From Triatoma infestans (Eukaryota > Arthropoda > Insecta > Hemiptera > Reduviidae), in NCBI GenBank assembly GCA_011037195.1, contig JAAEAF010014522.1:62001-126000 (forward strand): a DNA stretch of 64,000 nucleotides. The letters run 5' to 3'. Position 1 is the first letter of the stretch. Each line of letters begins with the position of its first letter. The notes beneath the pieces are model-generated. The model was not told the DNA's origin. It saw only the letters and a program-made list of their open reading frames with translations, and did no database searches. The translations under genes were made by a program, and so were the position numbers. Positions 35,120 through 46,603 of this stretch are shown here, one piece after another.

Positions 35120-35480
35120 AAAAATTCATTTAACTGGAGGGGGGCTTTTTGGGGCGGAAATTCCAAATTTGAAGAAACTCGGTTTACCGGATATGCGTTT
35201 TTACTGAACAGTTTTTTTTTTTTTCCAGTTTTCTTCAAATTTCTCTATAAAAACACTGGTAGATTGCATTAAATTTTGATTAATAACTTCTATGAATACG
35301 GGGAACGATCACTTGTCTTTGAAACTATTTTTCCGAAGAGAATTTTTGGTTGTGGAGTGGGTTTTGCTTTCCTCAAAAAAAATTAGATTCTCCTGTTGAT
35401 ATAATTGAAGAGAAATAAAAAATTATATGAAAACATTGGTCTGAAAAAAATTGATTTTACGAAATTCTGCAGAATTTATG

Positions 35481-36585
35481 GCATTAAATTGGAAATTTTT
35501 TATTTTGGTTTTGTTCCATGTTATTGGTGAGGTATACTGGACAATAATCACACTTCCATAATCTGCAGGGATATTTGGCACTTGTTCCTCCACTATCTGT
35601 ATTCATTTAAGAATACAATATATAAAGAATTGTGTGAATGCTTCGAAAGATAAAGTTGAGACTAATGTCGAGCGTATAGTGTCTAGAGAGTAGTTTAGTT
35701 AGTAGAAGTGGAAACTAGTATGGTGGCAGGCTGCAGCATACTAATGTAACAACATATTAGCTGTGTCGCGTGCCGAATTGCAAACATCCGCACACATTGT
35801 CTATGCAACTTAGAATAGTGCTCACAAGTTGGAAGTAACTCTTCCCACAACAGTACTCTATGCTTTGTGCAACCCAATAAGTGGGCGGAAACGGGGGGGA
35901 GAAATAGGTGGCCCCGGGTCATTAACAACGCTTCTGTGTAGTTAATGTCAATGCAAGAAGGATGTAGGGTCTAGGTGCATGTGAGATTGTGTGTGTGTGC
36001 TGTTTATAAGAGCTTCAGTAGAGAGAGAGAGAGTGTGATACAGAAAGCAAGCTCTGGAGTAGAGTTGCCTAGTAAAGTTACTGTGCAAGTATTATGTGCT
36101 TTAGTCGCAACAACACATGTGAAATAGTGTTTGTACTTCTATACCATCGTACTACTTCTTGTTGCTGCTGTTGCTCTGCTGATGTTGTTGTTGTTGTTGG
36201 AAACTCTCCACCCTGCCACCATTATCCTGAAACTCCCCTCTGCTACCACTTACTAACTGTTGACATAGCGGAAAATTAAATGGTAACCAATTACCTTCTT
36301 GGCAAACAATTCACTGATTGAGGTTCACTCAATATTTGCTAGTTTACCATCCCTGTCCAGTTTACATCGTTTCTTCTGCCTCTTCATTCTCTTACATCCA
36401 TTCTCCTCCTGTTCTACGCCATGGTCTTGTCTATATTTAAGATTGGATTCCTAGTAAATTTATTTTATAATACCTACTAGTATAGTACATTACGGCCTTG
36501 TAAAATTTACTAAAAAAAGTATCGGTTATTAGTGTATCAACATCTCAAAATAATTACTGAATATTTTAATTTTATTCTGTATAGT
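35481..36585. other. Stretch without a supported gene
   Basis: Contains GT, GA and TTG/CTG short runs near 35990, 36020 and 36160-36200. No credible gene. Confidence 0.4.
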
Positions 36586-36720
36586 TTCATGGAGTGGGTC
36601 CGTTCAATAGCAATCGAGTCAATATTTTTGGAATTAAGTTTTCACTGGTCTTTGAGATTTTTCTGAGTTCGAAAAAATGACTTTTAGAAAATCGTGTGTT
36701 TGTGAATATGTGGTGTACCT
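36586..36720 (+). repeat. Family A fragment, weak
   Basis: AAGTTTTCACTGGTCTTTGAG and TTCTGAGTTCGAAAAAATGACTTTTAGAAAATCG follow the family A 5' region in order. Diverged and short. Confidence 0.35.
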
Positions 36721-36769
36721 CCCCCCCTCACCGTTATTGACAAAAAGTACATTTTCAAGTTATTTCCAT

Positions 36770-37385
36770 ATTACAAATTTGGAATCGCACAAATTGGCGA
36801 GATCAAAGCGGCCATTATGGCTGCCAAAGAATGCCTCTATAGAGGCATTAAACAGGTGGTATTCTTTATAGATTCCCAAGCGGCAATCATTGCTCTGACC
36901 AAGAGGAATCCATGATCGCCGACTGCAGGGAAATCATACTAATAAGCAAGGAACTGAGATCAAATGGGTCCCAGGGCATAGAGGAATTACCGGGAATGAT
37001 AAGTCTTATCCGTGTTACGAAAGATGGGAGCCAAATGCCACAGTCAGATTGTCCAATTACATATCGCACAGCCAAAAAAAAAAAAAAATCAAAAAGGCTA
37101 CCCTAAACATCGCTGGGCCGAACTAGCACAGCTAGAAGAACAGCTGAGAAACGTTAGAAGACCTAAAAAAAATCAGACTTATGACTCTTCAAAGAAAAGA
37201 TATCTGCTGCTTGTTTCAGGTTAATTATCGATTACAACTACCTGGCAGAAGCACGTAGATAAGGTTTAAGCATAGCCTGACGTGCATATTGTGCAGATAC
37301 GGCGATGCGGTCGCTATCACACATCAAGATATAAGAGAATCTTTAGAAATCCGCCGTTCACCGACAAGGCAAAGATAGTAAAAAA
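36770..37385 (+). pseudogene. RNase H-bearing retroelement fragment
   Basis: The plus strand reads IGEIKAAIMAAKECLYRG and VVFFIDSQAAIIAL (about 36792-36900). A frameshift then leads to IKWVPGHRGITGND (about 36958-37000). This is the RNase H pattern with the DSQAAI and WVPGHRG-GND motifs. A degenerate C-terminal region reading CILCRYGDAVAITH is near 37290. Multiple stops and an A-run near 37075 show decay. Confidence 0.65.
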
Positions 37386-37599
37386 ATATATATATATTGC
37401 ACACATTAAATACACACAATAAACAAGTATAATATTTGCAGCATATATATTATATGTAAGATTATAGATTACAAAATTTTCACCAGATGACCAATCAAAA
37501 CTTCAAACACAATTAAAATTAAATTAAAAAAGTTGATAATAGTGTCGAAATTGTATGGGTAATTTATTTATTACAAAGGGGAAACAAAGTCGACAGAAT

Positions 37600-37810
37600 T
37601 TTAGCATAGTCGGTGAAAGTTTAAATTCTTACTCAGAATAAGATCACTTGTGTACGTGTAGCTATGGGCATTCTTGAAGTATCTTATTTTTGATAATATT
37701 TATCCTCAAGGGATCGAGAAGAGAACAGTTTAAGAGGAAATGCTTCATTGTTTGTTCTGCATTGCTATAGGCAATCAACAATAAGGATCTGCAATTATGT
37801 GGAAGCGGTA
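37600..37810 (-). pseudogene. Retroelement C-terminal zinc-motif fragment
   Basis: On the minus strand NAEQTMKHFLLNCSLLDPLR (about 37777-37717) fits the xxxETxxHFLLxCPLxxxxR motif at the C-terminus of Jockey-type ORF2. The fragment is short and has no tail. Confidence 0.45.
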
Positions 37811-39175
37811 TAAATATGCTTTATTACTTCCATGTTGGCTCAGAATGAATAAAATGTTTACTGCAGTACTGAAGAATATCCTGGTTCAATTGCTGATTCC
37901 ACTCAGCAAAACTTCTGTTATGGTAATTCTGATTTGTCATTGTTGACAATTATATTTTATCATAGCTGAAATGTAAAGTAGTATTTAGATTGTTTCTTTG
38001 GTTAACTGATCAGCCATCTCGTTCCAGCTTAAAAAGCATAATTCAAAAACAAAGAACTACAAAATTGATGCTTTTTATTTCGGTGGAGGATATTGATTGC
38101 AGTAATTTCCTAATCTCGCAAGTTACCACTTTGTTCAATGGATTTATCTCGAGAGTGGTTCTATCGATTTTCTTTTCCACAAAAATTCATTTTCAATAGT
38201 TTCCGGGGAAAAAAAGGCACTTCCGCTAAAGTACCACTTTTGAATATTGTATAGGGTCTTCCATTTATGTCAGTAAGGATTAAATGTTGCTAAAATTACG
38301 TATATGAACTCGATCTATTGATCGGATAATGCAATACCATGAACAGTTCTTTTTTGTCCATAAAAAGAGTCATAAAAATAAAAAGAATTTATCAAGTTTT
38401 TTTTTTTTTTAAGGCTTAATTCTAAAATTCTTAATTACATCCTTTCTGTAAATATTACTACCTCATTTCCTTTTTGTATTTTTTAACTTTTTTATTTATT
38501 TTGTTTTAACAGTGCAAGTTGTTTTGTATTTTATTGTATTTTAAAATCAAGTCTTGAAAAAATAAACAGGAAATTCTGTCTAGTTGTTAGAATAATTGCA
38601 TATTTTTTTTTTTTTGACCGGTCAAATATATATTCAATATAAAATATATAGAATGTAGTATGAAATTTTATTGTCCAACAATTTTGTTTCATTGTGCAAT
38701 GAATACAACAGGCCTAAAAACAAATTCAATGTTTGTGCTGTAAAGTACCGGAGATTTTCTGTTAAAGATTATATAAACTGTCTCAGAGCTTTATCTTATA
38801 GTTAACATAAGTTAATGGCGGAAGACACAACAGTAGAAGTTAAGAATCTAAATAGTCTTGCCTGTACTATGGAAACGAGTTGGTATTAATCGTGTTACAC
38901 TTGCTATTTACGCATTCATCAGAGCGTGTTAGATGTAGAAACAAATGGCTGTAGAAAGGTTTGGTAACTCTTCAGCATTGTTTAGAAAATAGTGGAAGGT
39001 CGATAATTCAATGTCAATGTTTGCTGTGAAAGGGGAATATAAAGAAGTATTATGTTGGCCATACTGACTGGGCAGTTTTATTTTCATTTCTTCTTGCATT
39101 GTTTCTCTTATACACTCACTCACTGTGTCACACACTCTGTATATATATATATAGAGAGAGAGAGAGCGTGAGAGA
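37811..39175. other. AT-rich stretch, nothing recognised
   Basis: Weak family A-like blocks occur near 38040-38200 (GAACTACAAAATTGATGC, ATCGATTTTCTTTTCC), too decayed to delimit. No gene. Confidence 0.35.
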
Positions 39176-39179
39176 GAGA

Positions 39180-39500
39180 GTTAATGAGTTGTCTCCAGGT
39201 GAGTCTTGTGTCCAAGATCACACCGAGATACCGCACTCCTTGGTCTTTTTGTTTCCAAGGGACTTCTTGGTTATTGATATGCAGTTTACGAAGGTTCTCA
39301 TTCCGAAACCGGCGCAGAGTGAATATTTTTGCTTCAATTTTGGAAGCATTTGGCTTTAGTTGCTATCGCTGGAACCAGTTTGATATTGTATCTAAAAACG
39401 TCTGTATGTTACTGATGCTTCTGTTTAAGTCTGTGTTGGAAGAAACTAGCATGGTGTCGTCTGCAAATGTGGCTAATGTCGTTGAAAGAAAAAAAAAGAG
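39180..39500 (-). pseudogene. Jockey-like reverse transcriptase fragment
   Basis: The minus strand reads ATFADDTMLVSSNTDLNRSI near 39480-39420 and FLDTISNWFQR, then KPNASKIEAKIFTLRR. VRYLGVILDTRLTW lies near 39235-39195. These are the RT FADD block and the YLG(V/I)xLDxxLxW block that follows it. One in-frame stop is seen near 39370. The 5' part and the thumb are absent. Confidence 0.75.
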
Positions 39501-39687
39501 CCCTGTACGTCCTTAGCAATTAAAAAAAATTTTTTTTATCCAACGTCCATCCTTCAAGGCTGCTTTGCATCCATTTTCCCTTGCTGGCAAAGTGGGCACT
39601 GGTCATTCTCAACCAGTAGGAGTTGTAACGTTTCACCCGGTGACCAGCCACGACTTTCTGCAAGCTCACTTATATAGGCTTAGCAAT

Positions 39688-39760
39688 TAAAAAATCGTTG
39701 TAGCTGTTTTCGAGAAAATTCCAAAAACTTGCAAAACTTCTTCTAAAAAGTTATCACAGT
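39688..39760 (-). repeat. Family A scrap
   Basis: AAAAAATCGTTGTAGCTGTTTTCGAGAAAATTCC matches the minus-strand middle of a family A module. Too short to delimit. Confidence 0.35.
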
Positions 39761-39765
39761 AGGAT

Positions 39766-40191
39766 ATGGTCCACACTTGTGCGCTTTCCTCTTCCTCTTT
39801 CCTTTCAACTTGCGCTTCCTCTTTCCATTTCAACATGCGTTGCGCATGCCTTTCGAGCATACCTCTCGAGGCATTCAATTTGTTGTCCTCACTTCATCCG
39901 TTCAGTGTGCATTTTATCGATAAATTCAAAAGCGGCATTAGCTATTTGTGCAGGTTATCTGTTTTTGAAAAGTGCACGAAAAAGAAAAAAGCTGCGAGCC
40001 CTCATCTTATGAAACCATTTGCAACTGATTTTAATGAGGGTTCGCCGAAAAGAGTATTTAATTACAGGCTACCGTTAATCGTTAGAAACGATTTTGGGTT
40101 GATGGCGCCAGCGTTCAGAATTTTTCGTAAACCTATAGAAATTACAGTTATTGGGACTGTGGTTGATCTAGTGTTAACTTCTGCTTCATAA
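39766..40191 (+). CDS. Unidentified 141-codon open frame
   Basis: An ATG-initiated frame of 141 codons in DNA that is less AT-rich than its surroundings. The N-terminal third is Ser/Cys/Leu-rich. A basic KCTKKKKAAS patch lies near residue 65-70, and the C-terminal half is more ordinary in composition (NYRLPLIVRNDFGLMAPAFR). I recognise no domain, splice signal or promoter. It may be chance, or a piece of an unidentified element. Confidence 0.15.
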   Translation: MVHTCALSSSSFLSTCASSFHFNMRCACLSSIPLEAFNLLSSLHPFSVHFIDKFKSGISYLCRLSVFEKCTKKKKAASPHLMKPFATDFNEGSPKRVFNYRLPLIVRNDFGLMAPAFRIFRKPIEITVIGTVVDLVLTSAS

Positions 40192-41466
40192 TTCATAATT
40201 TTCTCTGGGCGCAGCCGGATGCAGCAAGGCAGTATTCACCTCCTGGAAGTTTTGATCACGAGGATGAAAGCACTGGTGAAGTTATTTAAGGCATATGGAG
40301 AGAAGTTACTTCCAGTGATAATGGTATGAGACCTCTACAACAAGTACAACGGTTCCGTAGAGGTTCCATAGAGGTGTTCAAGCATCACTTCTTGCTCTTT
40401 TGTTGGCATATAATGTGATGTGATAGCGATAGCAAGAAAAAAAAAAAGAAGAGATAATTTTTAAATAAATCTAAAAATTACAACTAGTGGTTGAAAATTG
40501 GAAAAGGGTCCAGCCAGCCGCTACCTGCAGGTCATGAACCGCGGCAAACCCTTTTTGTATTTCTTTCAAAAAGGGTCAATATACAGTCAAGAGATAATAC
40601 CTTACTGGCCTACCTGGCCCACCATCTGTTAACAAAGCGTCGCCACCCCGGCCAAATCAGCCCTTGTTAACTACTGACCTCCCCTAGGGTCAATATACCA
40701 CAAGAGATGTCTTAGTGTTACACACACTTACACATCAGCGTCGATGTGTGAGTGATGCAAATATAACACGTCGCCCCACTGGAGGAGGGATTCAGTTCGA
40801 CTCAGGCGTCAAACGCCTATATCAGTTTTCAGATCAGAAGCACCATCTCACATCGCGAGCACGTCCTTATTTAAGGTTTTAACCCTTTACTAACTTCTTT
40901 AATATTTTATATTCATTTTATAATTCTTATAGTTATTTACAATAGTGCATCTTAGATTTTCTATTTTATATCTCTTTAAATTATTTGTTAAAATATAGCA
41001 TATTTTTATAAACCAGTAGTACGCATTTCGGACCAACTCTCTATACCCTCCAATTAACAATCTCTTACTCTTACTCATCACTTCAACTTCCGGTATCAAT
41101 AAAACGATACCAATACATAATTTTGATTTCATCTCACAAAACTGTTTGAAGACGATAATCTTCTATAAAATCATGTGTCACTTGATTACATACATAATCA
41201 GAAATCTGCTGTCGTAGATATTATTAATTAACAACAATATGAGAATAGAATGTCGAACGAAAATCCAAGTAGTTGAAAATAAAGGCTCATTCATCTTCCA
41301 TGAGATGTGCAATAACGCATGCCTCTCTTGAAAGAAAAGTTGCACCAGTGTGGACATACCCATAGACCTTTTAATGCAGGTCGCAGTAAAATGAGGCTTC
41401 GCCCTCCTCGTTTTTCAGTCTAATCTATTCTGTAAAGTAGCACCTTCTCTGATGATCACTTTTCTT
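40192..41466. other. Stretch without a supported gene
   Basis: 40490-40900 is GC-richer, with short palindromic pieces (CACACATCGACGCTGATGTGTG on the reverse strand, near 40731). The rest is AT-rich. No homology recognised. Confidence 0.3.
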
Positions 41467-41474
41467 AATTCTAG

Positions 41475-41703
41475 ATTTTTTTTTCTTTTTTCGCTTTAAC
41501 TACTATGATCACTGGCGCCCGGAGCCTACTCAGTATACACTGCCGGCCTATTCTCTCTTGTTACAGTCCATCACCGCATAATGAGCTGCAGAGGCTCTCC
41601 TAGGTATAAAAAATCTAAGGCAGAACTGCTGGATTCGAACCCGGGATCTCCGCGTGGGAGTCCAGTACGCTAACCACTTAGCTAATCCCTTCCCGCGTTC
41701 TAC
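41475..41703 (-). mobile_element. tRNA-derived SINE (copy 2)
   Basis: The minus-strand head GGGAAGGGATTAGCTAAGTG (ending near 41693) has a B-box GGTTCGAATCC near 41640. The shared body (CCTTAGATTTTTT, CCTAGGAG, GGTGATGGACTGT) follows, then an A-rich tail seen as plus-strand TTTTTTTTTCTTTTTT at 41475-41491. AATTCTAG at 41467-41474 and 41704-41711 is an 8-bp target duplication. The 3' half differs from the copy at 2728, so this is another subfamily. Confidence 0.75.
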
Positions 41704-41814
41704 AATTCTAGCTATGCTTCTAATGTGTTTTAATATTTATCTTTGGCAGAGCTATAAATTTTAATAAAGTAGAACTTGAAAGGAAATCTAATCTTTCTGC
41801 TTCCACAGAACCAA

Positions 41815-42185
41815 CGAAGCATCAATTTACCGGGAAAAAATATTTCCAAAAATAAAAGTGATTAGCATTTACATAGGTGTGGATGGAAGTTGAAAAAAAA
41901 AGAAACGTTGGAACCATTTTAATGAAAATTGAGAAATAAGAAAACTCAGTAAATCCGTTATTTTTGGTTGATAAATTTTAAACAAAGTCTTCTTCGTAGA
42001 GATTGCAGTAATGGTAAACAGAATATCAAATTTGAGCTCGCTGCAATTTTTCGATTTTGAAATATTTCGTCCAAACACACTCACACACTGAAAACACAGA
42101 CCATTCGTTGAAAACATTTTTTTCTCTTATCAGGAGACCATAAAACATGTATTTCCAATGAAAATTCAATTTCATCCCTTACTAC
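41815..42185 (-). repeat. Old, diverged family A copy
   Basis: The minus-strand 5' region is recognisable as AATATCAAATTTGAGC, TTTTTCGATTTTGAAATA, CACACTCACACAC, CAGGAGACCATAAAACATGTATTTCC and AAAATTCAATTTC. The modules are barely visible. Confidence 0.5.
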
Positions 42186-42856
42186 GTGCAGGAATAACTG
42201 AATAGTAATAATAGCTGATCTATTCAAAATGTTAAATATTAAGCGAATAGTTAATTAACTTGACTTATTGTCCTATTGAAATTGAATATCAAATACCCTA
42301 CCATTCTTATCCAATTTTTAATGTTCACTTCTTTTTCTATTGGCTAATAAATTCACCATCTATTCACGTACATAATCTTCCCCCCCTTCCACAAGTAGAG
42401 AAGTCTCGTTCATTCAATAATAAAGACACAAAACTGAACTTATAACTGTTGTACGAGTTTTGATAAGGATACCTTATGTTGGACAGTCCCTAAGGTAAAT
42501 CCCCAAAGGTATTGTTGTTTCCCCCTCAACCATCTGCCTTATCTAACCAAACCCGCTACATTAATAGTTTGTTGCACCGTCTGTTTCACCCCTTATTCTC
42601 CACTATTCCAAGTTCTAACCTTTGGGGAATATAAACAGTGCAATCCCTTCAGGTCCATTTCAATATTAGTTCCCATTTTAAATTATATATATATATATGT
42701 ATATATATCCATCCATCTGCCAACTTCTCAATATTTGACAGCCTTTAGCTGCAAATACGAATTAATTACGAATATTATATTAAAATGTTTTTTTTTATTA
42801 TTACTTAATTAATTTCCATAACAACTGGAATGGCTGATAATGGGCGAATTCAATGG
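42186..42856. other. AT-rich stretch, nothing recognised
   Basis: A (TA)n run near 42686-42708 and no gene. Confidence 0.4.
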
Positions 42857-43110
42857 TATGAAACACTCATGCGACTTTCATTTCCAATAATTCCCCGTTC
42901 TAACGGAAACTTTTTATATAAGTTGTAATTTTTATAAAATATTTTGTTAACCACTTTATATTTAAGTTTTTGAACCGTATGGCGTTCTATAGATAAGAAA
43001 AAACTTCGCAGCATCCCCTCCCCCCCCAATTACTCCTAAATTAGAATTTTTCTGGAAAAATATGTAATGTAAAAACTGAGTGATCTTTATATGAATATTG
43101 AAAATTCCAA
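42857..43110 (-). repeat. Old family A 3' region
   Basis: GGTATGAAACACTCATGCGACTTTC at 42856-42880 is a decayed A terminus (GGTGTGAAACACTCACACAACTTTC). A module fragment with the CCCCTCCCCCC and TTTTTCTGGAAAAAT blocks follows. Confidence 0.45.
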
Positions 43111-43234
43111 CTTTAAAGAGCATATATTTGCTAACTTAGTTGCCGACCAATTTATGTATGTATTTATGTTAAGAAAACTGTTTAAAAATTTTAGATTGCA
43201 TGAAGATTTGTTAGTTTTATGCTTGATTATTAAT

Positions 43235-44860
43235 TGTAGTAAGAGTCTTAACGAGACCAACGATTTTCTTTAAACTTCGTATACTAGAGCAGGGTGAAAA
43301 GTTCTCGGCCTAGCCCATAGATGGCACTGCTACAAATGAAATTACTGTTTTATTATTATATGTTGGCTGGCACACTTGTTGCAAAAGTAAATACCAAAAT
43401 GTGAATTTGATAAGACAAAGTGTTTATTTTATACGGCTTTTTAAATTAAGCGCGTTGTGTGTTTTTGGACAAAATGAATAAACTTGAATACCGTTCCCGT
43501 CATAAAATTCTTCATTTTTGATGGTTTATTGCCAACAGAAATTCATCCAAAGTTGGTGAAAGTGTATAAGCAGTATAAGGATCCTTTTATCGGCAGCAAA
43601 AAAAAAAAAAAACTGGGCAACTTAGTGTAAACGTGGTCATACATCGATTGAAGAAGATCCACGTGAAGGACGGCTAAAAATACTGCAACTATCGAAGAAA
43701 ATATCGAAAACATATACATAATTTGGTTCTATATGAGCGACTATTAAGGGTGTATGAAATAGCAAAGGCTGCAGTCATCTCAAAAGAAAGGGTAAGGCAC
43801 ATTTCGCACGAAAAACTCAGCATGAGAAAGCTTTGTGCAAGATGGGTGGTGCATTTTTTTTTTGTTAAAATGCTGATTACAAACAAATGAGGAATCGAGT
43901 TTCTCAGCAATGTTTGTACCGTTTTAAGGGAGAATCCAACCGATTTGTTACGATGGACAAAACGTGGGTTCACCACTTTACGCCTGAGTCAAAACAACAG
44001 TTCAAGCAATGGGTAGAAACCGTTGGCTCCACACCGAAGAAAACAAATACAATTGCATATGCTGGTGTTTTTTGGAATTCCAATGGGATTCTTTTAATTT
44101 ACTAGATGCCAAAGAGAAAGAGTAATTAATGGGGAATACTACGCACATTTTCTTGACCAGCTAGATGAATAAATTAGAGAAGGGAAAAATTGAGTGATTT
44201 GCAACATGCTCCCTATTTTCCAGATTTGGCTCCCTCTGACTTTCACCATTCAGAAATTTACGGCTGGAAAACGTTTTGGGTCACATAAAGAAGTGATAGC
44301 AGCGGTAAATGGATATTTTGAAGACCATCCAGAATCGCATTTTAGGGACGGAATCCATTGGTGAAACGTTGAACAATGTGTATTGAACTAAAGGGAGACT
44401 ACATTGAGAAATAAATTCATTTTTAAAATAAACAAAAAACTCATTTTCACCCCGAGGCCGAGAATTTTCACCTTGCCCAATAACTTTCCATATAAAAAAG
44501 TTATCAATTCTATTTGAACCATTTTCCCGGCGTAATTGATTTTTTGGTTGGTTATTGATTTACAATAGCATTACACTTTTTTCTAAGTACTACTCCTCAG
44601 TATAATGTATGATTCTATCATCTTGAGGATATTAATATACATTAGAAAAATTGCTAGAATGCCAAATTTGTAGAAAATCGATTAACCTTAATACATTTAG
44701 GTTTTTGAAAATTTTGGAATTTTCTCAAAAAAAAATTAAAGTAAAAAAAAGAAGACTATAACGATTTCCTACCTCACAGATTTAAATCTTATTTGCAATA
44801 TTGTTTTGAAAAAATTATTCCGAGGAATCTTGAAACGTTAAATATTCAAATATTTTTGTT
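43235..44860 (+). repeat. Old family A copy interrupted by a mariner
   Basis: CCAACGATTTTCTTTAAACTTCGTATAC (left of the mariner) joins ACTTTCCATATAAAAAAGTTATC and ATTTGAACCATTTTCCCGGCG (right of it) in family A module order. More blocks extend to about 44860. Confidence 0.5.
43287..44480 (+). pseudogene. mariner DNA transposon, defective
   Basis: The inverted termini are GAGCAGGGTGAAAAGTTCTC and the complement of GAGAATTTTCACCTTGCCC, flanked by the TA target at 43285-43286 and 44481-44482. The transposase remnant starts at an ATG at 43474. Recognisable pieces include EIAKAAVISKERVRHISHEK (about 43750-43810), FVTMDKTWVHHFTPESKQQ (first catalytic Asp, about 43938) and YAHFLDQLDE. HAPYFPDLAPSDF (third catalytic Asp, about 44203-44245) comes soon after. 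The segment that should carry the second catalytic Asp (HQDNAPAH-like) is missing between about 44170 and 44200. There are also stops and frameshifts. About 1.19 kb long; full mariners are about 1.3 kb. Confidence 0.85.
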
Positions 44861-44869
44861 GTGTTTAGT

Positions 44870-44985
44870 TCTGCAGAGTTGGGAAAAGCATCAGAAATAT
44901 TTTCCATGATATCCTGCTCCCAGAAAAGATATACGACCATAAAATGAAGCAGGCTATCATGGAAATTATCTTTGATTTTTTTTTT
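44870..44985. mobile_element. Family C fold-back fragment
   Basis: TAGTTCTGCAGAGTTGGGAAAAGCATCAGAAATATTTTCC on the left and ATGAAGCAGGCTATCATGGAAATTATC on the right are the outer arm segments of family C. The middle is deleted. Confidence 0.6.
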
Positions 44986-45055
44986 TTTTCAATATTATTG
45001 GGTTCTTTATAATGGTAAATCCTTCACTATTTGCCTGGGTTGGTAGGTTGGCACT

Positions 45056-45752
45056 TATTATTATTATTATTATTGAAACTGGGTGCCTATTGGCTATATG
45101 GCTTTTATCCCCCCCCGTTTCACCTTAATTCATACTCCTAATTAATCTCCCCCCGTAGTCTACCGGTCAATCTGCAATATTCCAAGACATCCTTCAACTC
45201 CAAATCATCCAGAGGCAATCCCGCGAGAGTTGTGCCCTTCCAAATACACGAAACCTAGTACCAGCGAAACGGGGACACTAATATAAGTAGTGATACACCG
45301 TTCCCCCTAACTCCATCATCACAGTTTTGACATATGGGACTAGACATCCTCCCTATATTATGCAAATGATTAGACACCCATGTGTGTCCAGTCACTACAC
45401 ACACTAAGGTCCTCAGTCTTGTCCCTGCTAAGGGACATGAGGTAATCTGAAACCTCCTGCTGGTTCTTTTGATGAATTTTTTAGTTTGGAGGCAACCCAG
45501 CGTGTCCTCCCAGCATTTCTCCAAAACCCTCGTCTCCCAAAGTCTGATCTGGCTAACACAAAACCGCTTAGTGACGGCAAGGGCTGGCTCGGAACCGCAA
45601 AAAAGTAAAGAGGATCCCTCTCTAGCCAGCCGATCCGCCCTCTCATTGCCCTCTATTCCCGCATGACTGGGTACCCAATAAAGCTGCACCTTTCCCCTCA
45701 GAGCTAAGGCGTTAAGCCTTCTCCTAGGTTGGCTCTTATCCCTCCCTACATC
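45056..45752 (-). pseudogene. Family E RNase H-bearing non-LTR retrotransposon, 5'-truncated
   Basis: A single minus-strand frame (45689-45255) preserves YWVPSHAGIEGNERADRLAR, the C-terminal half of RNase H. RLWETRVLEKCWEDTLGCLQ and RLRTLVCVVTGHTWVSNHLH follow, then the zinc motif CQNCDDG. Upstream, PRRRLNALALRGKVQL continues the frame to about 45750. The tail on the minus strand is GGGGATAAAAGCCATATAGC then (TAA)n, seen on the plus strand as TTATTATTATTATT at 45056-45075. Better preserved than the copy at 28638. RT and endonuclease are missing. Confidence 0.8.
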
Positions 45753-46603
45753 ACCATAGTATATTTATGCTATGATATATGAGCTGAATTTGAAATTTAA
45801 AGATAATATGTAATTTAGTATACAACTATATTAAGAGTAATAAGATAAAGACGTATTATTAGAGTTCCACATCAGAAGTTTTATTTTTCAAATGAGCGAA
45901 TTATAATATAGAAAATAAGAAATAGTAGTATAAAAAATAAGATCTTGCTAAAATAAAAGAGAGATAAATATCTATGTGGCAATGATTTAAAACAGCTGTA
46001 ATGTTGAACTGTTGGGAGTAGAAAGCAGTGTGCTGGCAATACATGAGTCAGTGAGTGTGGTTTGTTTTACGGGCAATGCAAGCAGCGTACGCTATCTGAA
46101 ACTTTCATGGGCACAAGTGTTATCACTACTCAAGTGTTTTTACACGTAACACATCCACATACAAACAAACTATACTTACCCTCACTTTGTGTATAATACA
46201 AACATGTGTGGAAAATCTAAAATTTAGTGAGATAAAGCAAAACAGAGCACCCTCTCACTCATTCCACACTCACTTTACTATCAAACTGCCTGTTCCAACT
46301 GAACGTATATATATATATATAGACCGCCAAAACGTACATTGTGCTCAGATATGCTTACAGAGGTATGAATAAATGGGTTTGGGTATATACTAGATGGGTT
46401 GAAAGAGAATGAGTGGAAGTGAATCTCTGAATATCTTTTTGGTTGGTAAAACTGATTATATGATAACTAACGCGTCATCACCGGGTGACCTAGTTTACTG
46501 AATTATGTTAAACATTAATATAAGCCTTTGTAATAATTTTATCTTTAGTGAATTTTAAATCTAAAAAAAAAAATTGTTACACTATTTCTGTAATTCGATT
46601 TTT
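45753..46603. other. AT-rich stretch, nothing recognised
   Basis: A (TA)n run at about 46306-46321 and no gene supported. Confidence 0.4.

Larger units (their letters stand above)
33384..35480 (+). repeat. Old family A copy holding a retroelement tail and a young A copy
   Basis: The first part (33384-33795) starts with a decayed form of the A terminus, then TTACCGGAAATATACG and the first module up to AACATTTCTTCGAAAAAAATTCATTT. The second part (35132-35480) resumes with AACTGGAGGGGGG, CGGTTTACCGGATATGCG and the variant 3' block GCTTTCCTCAAAAAAA. AAAAATTCATTT is duplicated at 33784-33795 and 35120-35131, marking the inserted F element. Confidence 0.65.

Noticed and set aside
36094..36279. Cysteine-rich short open frame
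   Set aside because: It is produced by a TTG/CTG trinucleotide run and has no supporting signal.
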